Shown here in pieces: positions 19,865 through 24,829 of a stretch of DNA of 24,829 nt. Below the pieces are notes generated by a model, which was not told where the DNA came from, did not search any database, and saw only the letters and a program-made list of their open reading frames with translations. The DNA comes from Acanthamoeba castellanii str. Neff (taxonomy: Eukaryota > Discosea > Longamoebia > Acanthamoebidae), in contig NW_004457586.1 in NCBI RefSeq assembly GCF_000313135.1, positions 890,889 to 915,717 on the forward strand. The letters are read 5' to 3'. The position numbers were made by a program, and so were the translations under genes. Position 1 is the first letter of the stretch, and every line of letters begins with the position of its first letter.

Positions 19865-21055
19865 ATGACCAAGTCGGCCATTGTGGCCACATTTGTGGTT
19901 CTTGTGGCGGTCTCTGTGGTCGTCCAGGCCGGCCCCATCTGCCGATACCCCGTCAATGGCTACCTGTACGATATCACTCCGCTCCAGGCCTACCCAGGTA
20001 ATAGCTCCCCTCACCCACCCGAGAAGCTTCGCGGAGCTGTTCAACTCAGCTTTTCCCACCAACCTCAATGCGCTACACACAAGTTAGAAAGTGCAGTGGA
20101 ACACCTTCGGCCAGACCATTGTGGTGACCTACCACCCCTGCGAGCCCATCGCGGTACCTCTTCTTCTTCTTCATGCCCTGTTTCTACCGGAGAAATGTAA
20201 ATATGTCATTATCTCTCTATTTGCGTACTGATCCTCTGACATCTGATCGGTCACAGTGCGGGAATGCCACGGACTCGGCCATGTGCATCTACTACGGAGT
20301 CCAACCAGGTACGCTTTGCGGAACGCTTGGTACGGTTCCAGCCAAAGGGTACTGACTCATGCCACACCAGGTTCTTCGTTGGGCGATTTCTCAAGTGGTC
20401 ACTGGCTCGGGTCTGGCCTGGGCAACGACAAGGTACCCTCACGCTCGCTAGCTCATGATTTCCTTCGTACTTCTTCGCTTCGTTCTTCTTCGTTCTTCTT
20501 TCCTCTTCTCGCGTTCGTACATTCACTCCTTTTGGGTCGGGTGGTTCGTGAACCAGGGCTTCCGCATGCGCTTCACCACCGCCTCACTCCCTCGGATCAC
20601 CACCACCATCAACTTCACCTGCGACCCCTCCATCAGCGTCGGTGCCCTCAGGCAGGTACCGTCGATCACCACACCACCACCACCTTCACCACTACCGTCA
20701 CACCAATCTTGGCCCTCACCAAGACTGGTGATCTGGTTGACAGATGCCCGACTGGAATAATCAGCCGCGTTACAACTACGAGTTCGAGTGGCGCACGTCG
20801 TTCGCCTGTCCGGTGGCGGCCTATCGCAGCCCGAGCCCGAGCCCCACCGCGAGCCACACCCCGAGCCCGAGCCCGAGCTTCGTGCCATCGCCCTCGCCCC
20901 CGCCCCGGGTCAACCTGTGCTGCCTCTACTTCGCCAAGGCCGACCCGAACACGAGCAAGACCCTGTGCGCCGTCAACCAGTGCCCGACCACCATCACCGG
21001 CTACACCTTCTCGAGCCAGTGGCAGGTCGACTCCTGCAGTGACTGCCACTTCTAA
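19865..21055 (+). CDS. Secreted MRH-domain lectin-like protein
   Basis: Six exons, 19865-19997, 20092-20153, 20257-20308, 20371-20432, 20557-20655 and 20744-21055, give 239 residues. A clear signal peptide covers residues 1-22 (AIVATFVVLVAVSVVVQA). Then comes an MRH domain (mannose 6-phosphate receptor homology): CRYPVNGYLYDITPL, a Trp-Asn-Thr strand, paired cysteines, FRMRFTT with a candidate sugar-binding Arg, INFTC, and the closing YNYEFEWRTSFACP carrying the usual Glu and Tyr. Such domains bind mannose 6-phosphate or N-glycans in the secretory and lysosomal route. A Ser-Pro repeat linker (about 165-192) leads to a Cys-rich C-terminal segment of about 45 residues with CC, CAVNQC and CSDC. 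No membrane segment follows, so the protein is probably secreted or lumenal. The acceptor of exon 2 was set by phase at 20092; the nearby CAG at 20096 would break the frame. Confidence 0.82.
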
Positions 21056-21179
21056 CCAACACTTGCCACTCCACTTTACATCCCTTTATATTTATGATAA
21101 ATGTCTTTTATATTTAAGTATCTTGTAGTGTTCTATTGTAGTGTGAGAAGACACATATGTCCAACAATCAGCGGTGATG

Positions 21180-24100
21180 TTAGAAGCGGGTGTTGGTCTT
21201 CTGGATGCGCTTGATGAGGTTCATGGTCTCCAGCTCGTCCTGGTCGTCCATCATCGAGAGCGAGGACGTGAGCGAAAGCGAGAGCGAACCGGCGGGTGCC
21301 GACGTCGCACCGCCAAAGATGGAGCCGGTCACCGCCGATGACGACGCTGGCTTCTTGGTCGTCTTCTTCATCGCCGCTGCCGCCGACTTCCTGCTGTTGC
21401 TGTTGAACTTGGCGTTCGTCTTCTTGGCCATGTCCTTGCCGTTCTCCTTATCGCTGCCATCGTCGTCATCTTCATCATCGTCGTCGTCGTCATCGTCATC
21501 CTCCTCCTGCTCCTCCTTGTCGTACATGTCCCACACCTTCATCTCGCTCTTCTTTGTCTGCGCCAGGGCCATCTGTCGTCGCGCCTCGTCTTCTCCGCCA
21601 CCATGGCGACTTCCCTCATCATCGTCGTCTTCGTCATCGTCATCCTCCTCGCCCAGCTCCGACGGGCAGAAGCGTCGCATGATGGCCTTGAGCTCCTCGT
21701 CCTCCCTCTTATTCTGCCAGCTGGTATGGTACGATGTCGCCTTCGCCTTCGAACCGGCCGCTTCCTCCTCGTCGTCGTCCTCCTCTTCGTCTTCGTCTTC
21801 GTCTTCTTCATTCGCTTCATCGTCGTCGTCATCATCATTCTCCTCCTCCTGTGCCTCGCTTCGTCCTTCAAGCTCAGCGATGAGGGCCTCTTCGTCGTCG
21901 AGATCTTCTTCTTCGCCGCCGCCGCGCAGCTCCTCCGATACCTTCGCCTTCGCGGGGTCGACCTGCCCAACGGCCACTGCTGCCATCTTCTTCACCTCTG
22001 CGGCCTTGTGCTCCGTCTTCTCGACCGCTTCGTCGTCATTGTCGGAATGCGCGTCGTCCTTTTGGTCGCTGCTGCTCGCGGCACCACCGAAGATGGCACC
22101 CAGGTCGTCATCCTCACCGACCGCCTGCGCGTTTGCAAAAAAGTGGTCAGTTTTAAGTGGTCAGTTGCTCGAACTGCGCTAGATGTCCAGGAAGCCAGGC
22201 GCGGGCGGGGGAAAAAGGTACCAAGGCGGGTGTGGTGACGGGGTGGTCGAGGGGCATGGCGAGGGACATGGACGGATCGAGCGTGGGCTCGTAGGTGAGC
22301 GCGAGGCCAATGGCCGGGTCGAATTGCTGCGCCTGCTGGCCAAGCGCCGGCTTCGAGGCCTCCTCGACGCTCTTGGGCTGCTCGTCATCCACATCGTCGC
22401 CGCGGCTCATGCTCCACAGGTCCTGGGTGGTCTCCATGGGCATCTCCAGGCTGGCGGCAGCCCAGTTGGCCGGCGTCTGCAGTAAATGGAGAAGAAGGTG
22501 AGAAGGATTGCACGAGCCTTCGAGGAAGACCTTGCGCGCGCCGAGCAATCGTGTCAGATAAGTACCGACTGGATGGGCTCCTCTTCTACGACCGCCTTCT
22601 CTTTCTCCTTTTCCTCGGCGGCTTGATCATCACTCTCGGAGGAACGACGCCATGGGCCTCCTTGGCCTCGCCGATCTCCACCTCCATCTCTTCCGCCTCC
22701 TGCTTGGCTTCCTTCGGCGAACCGGACTCGGCAGAAGGAGGGCACACGTAGAGCCCACCTCCAGCACGGGGCGGCTTGGTGTCGGCAGACAACCGGGGCA
22801 CAGCCCTGCAGGAGGGAGAGAGATCAGTCAAGATGATGATCTCAACACTCGCGTGTGTGTGACGTGCCAGTTCTGGACGTACATCGGAGTGTTGCGCAGG
22901 ATGGCAGAGCGTCGGATGAGGCGATTGGCCAGGGCCTGCACATCCATCTCGGGCGCTTCGATCCTCTCGAAGTTGAGCCGTCCCTCTGTTGTTTAAAAAA
23001 AGATTAGAGCAATTAGAGACCTCAGCGCGTGCGGGCATTTGGGCGAGTGGGTGCCGTACGGCGCAGGATCTTTTGGGTGACGCGCGACGCCTTCTCGCGG
23101 GCCGACTCGACCTCCTTGGCCACCTTCTTCTTCTGTCGCTTGCTGGGCGGACCCTCCTTCTTATTGGCCCTCTTGCCCTTCTTGCCTGCCTTCTTCGACT
23201 GCTCGTCCGTGCCCTCTTCTCCGTCACTGTCACTGGAACGGCGGCGCTGTTTTGTGATAGGGTCAAGTGAGTGTGCGGTGGTGCAGGCGGGCCGCCGAAA
23301 GGTGCGTACCTTCTTGCTGGCAGAGGTGGTGGACTCGTAGTCAGCATCCTGAGCGCTCGACTTCTTCTTATTCTTCTTCTGCGCCTCCTCTTCGTCATCG
23401 CTGATGTTGCCGTTGAGGAAGTTGAGCAGCTCGTCCTCCTCGTCTTCTTCCCCGTCGTCGAGCTTCCGCTCGCGAATGCGCTCCCCGATCGGACGTCGGT
23501 CTTCTTCCTCTTCGTCTTCATCTTCGCTTATCTCTCGCTCCTTCTTCAACTTCTCCTTTTTGTCAAGCTGGTCGTCTTCATCTTCTGAGGACGAGTCCCT
23601 CGTCTGCTGCACCTTGCCATGGTCCGACTTGACGACCTCCTTGCTTTCGTCTTCGTCGTCGACCACCCTCATCTTTGCCAGCTTAGCCCTTTCCTCCTCG
23701 TCTCTCTTTTTCTGTTCTGCCTCTCTCCTCTTCTTCTCCTGATGCTCCTTCGCCTCCTTCTTCTGCGCTTCGTTCCTCTTGGCCACGATCTCACTCTCCC
23801 TGGCAGCGACTACGTCCCTGTCCTCCTCCTTCTCGATAACAGGCTTCTTCTGCTTCACGGGCGATGCCACAACTTTCGCTGCCACCTCAGCCCCTGTGCC
23901 CATCCATCAGTTAATCGAAGATTTGGTTTTGAGATTTGTGTAGCACGATATGGTTTCGGATGATGGTACCTTTCTGGGCCGGTGGTTCGGCGGCGACAGC
24001 GGCATCTGTGGCGGGTTGGTCGCCGGCAGGCTCTTCGGAGGAGACGACCTCCTCGCAGAGATCAAAGTCGTCTACGTCGTCGAACGCGTCGCTCTCGCCG

Positions 24101-24513
24101 GCGGTGAAGGGGACGACGTCGTTGTGACCGAAGGCGTGCAGCTGTTTGGCCAGCGTCTGCAGCCCCGCCGCCAATCCGCCGCTCGTGGCTTCATCTGCCA
24201 GACCATGCTTCTCCTTCTGCTGCTTCGCCTCAACGATCTGGGGCTCTTCCTCTTCATCCATGACGTCGTAGTCATCTTGCGTGGCGTCTAATCGCTCGAA
24301 TGCGTTGTTCAGCTTAGCGCCCACCTTGGACACGACCTCATCCCCCTTCTTCTTTTCCGGCTCTGCTCGTGGCTTCACCTTGAGCTTCATCTTCATGTTC
24401 GGTCCCGCCGTGCTGCCCTCATCTGCCACAGTCGCGTTTACCTCATTCGCTTCACTCTTCTCCGATCGCCGACGTCGCGCGTAGCGCACGGAAGGGCTCC
24501 CCTTAGTCTCCAT
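21180..24513 (-). CDS. Acidic/lysine-rich nuclear-type protein, possibly Claspin/Mrc1-like
   Basis: Seven exons: 24513-23970, 23893-23310, 23246-23060, 22985-22883, 22805-22566, 22476-22222 and 22124-21180. They give about 952 residues if one base is missing in exon 5. The chain is mostly charged low complexity: Lys/Glu-rich helices, SDSD/SEDEDEEEE blocks and an Asp run of about ten near 21480. It contains many acidic, casein-kinase-like Ser sites and basic stretches that resemble nuclear signals. The only family-like segment spans exons 3-4: REKASRVTQKILRR followed by RLIRRSAILR. It resembles the conserved Claspin/Mrc1 stretch that joins a Ser/Gln-Arg-Leu helix to a basic helix. Claspin mediates the replication checkpoint. 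An E2F-type site about 100 bases upstream would fit S-phase expression. The identity is tentative: other acidic nuclear proteins remain possible. Confidence 0.6.
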
Positions 24514-24649
24514 TCTCTTCTTCAGTTGATGGATCAATGAGGTTGTTTGCGCGTGATTTGATGTGCCTTGACCAATCTACAACCCAACGGTCTGCCCCCA
24601 ACGGCGTTCTTTCGCGCCAAAATAAAATAAAATAATTATTGTTTTCCGT
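24514..24649. promoter_or_regulatory. Promoter region of the Claspin-like gene
   Basis: Only 136 bases separate the ADAL-type stop from the start of the acidic protein. The start is the first ATG at 24513; upstream in-frame reading has only TTG. The E2F-type motif TTTCGCGCCAAAA lies at 24610-24622, followed by an AAAAT repeat. Confidence 0.5.
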
Positions 24650-24829
24650 TCAGCCCAAGAGAGACGTGGTGGCTGATTCGCGCCAGAGCTGCCTGAGGGC
24701 TTCTTTGTCGTGTTCCGGAGCGAAGATGCACTCGATGCTGGCGCGCGAGAGCTCGAACAGCTGCTTTGGCGAGAGGCCGAAGGCGACTGCAGCGAGCGCG
24801 TATTCGTGCGAGAGCGAAGTGGAGAAGAT
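24650..24829 (-). CDS. Adenosine deaminase-like (ADAL/MAPDA type), C-terminal exon, partial
   Basis: Sixty codons are open from the window edge to TGA at 24652-24650. The frame has no ATG in it because it is the last exon. It reads IFSTSLSHEYALAAVAFGLS, then ELSRASIECIFAP and a tail ending TTSLLG. This matches the C-terminal end of adenosine deaminase family enzymes after the catalytic DD, and is closest to ADAL, which deaminates N6-methyl-AMP (established for plant and human members). The Glu-Tyr pair and the Ser-Ile helix are the family's usual features. The catalytic metal-binding residues lie outside the window. Confidence 0.82.
   Translation of the reverse strand: MFSTSLSHEYALAAVAFGLSPKQLFELSRASIECIFAPEHDKEALRQLWRESATTSLLG

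Noticed and set aside
19630..20001. Plus-strand frame beginning at 19630 as start of the MRH protein
   Set aside because: It is in another frame and reads across the pyrimidine tract; the signal peptide starts at 19865 in a different frame.
21190..22182. 330-codon plus-strand open frame, very Ser-rich
   Set aside because: It is the antisense shadow of the Asp/Glu codons of the acidic gene; the minus-strand frame has the coherent splice phases.
22586..23521. 311-codon minus-strand frame as the true reading of the acidic gene
   Set aside because: Only its last part (exon 5) is coding; upstream it reads exon 3 in a wrong frame as Arg-rich text and crosses two introns.

Overview
The window looks like nuclear DNA of an intron-dense, GC-rich amoebozoan. 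Acanthamoeba or a close relative is my inference from exon/intron style, close gene packing and the metabolic and secretory genes; no marker gene proves it. Exons are G/C-rich. Introns are short and are either A/T-rich or built from CA/GT-type 5-7 bp repeats. About 76 coding introns could be placed by reading phase, and most donors start GTAC rather than GTAA.

Layout, left to right: (1) a mitochondrial 2-oxoglutarate/malate carrier, minus strand, C-terminal half cut off by the window; (2) a 143-residue RING-type protein, minus; (3) a complete 8-exon pyruvate kinase, minus, with a probable 5'UTR intron; (4) one very large minus-strand gene, 19106 to 5379, resolved into 53 phase-compatible exons and about 2,770 residues; (5) a head-to-head intergenic region that holds a tRNA-Trp(CCA) gene on the plus strand; (6) a plus-strand gene for a secreted MRH-domain (mannose 6-phosphate receptor homology) lectin-like protein; (7) a minus-strand acidic/lysine-rich nuclear-type protein, possibly Claspin/Mrc1-like; (8) at the right edge, the C-terminal exon of an ADAL/MAPDA-type adenosine deaminase-like enzyme, minus.

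The outstanding object is the giant gene. In order it carries a GB1/RHD3-like GTPase domain, a canonical RING finger, a second RING split by an insert of about 170 residues, a protein-kinase fold without the catalytic aspartates (pseudokinase), a VPS9 (Rab5-family GEF) domain and a basic tail with a short hydrophobic segment. GTPase, ubiquitin-ligase, pseudokinase and Rab-activating modules in one chain is an architecture I do not recognise. It suggests a scaffold that couples ubiquitylation to endosome or phagosome identity; that role is inference.

Carrier and pyruvate kinase are housekeeping metabolism and share no obvious operon-like logic with the rest. E2F-type promoter sites lie upstream of the small RING gene and of the Claspin-like gene, which hints at S-phase control of those two. 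Two exons (in the giant gene and in the acidic gene) contain a one-base frame break, best read as assembly errors or as unrecognised small GC-rich introns.
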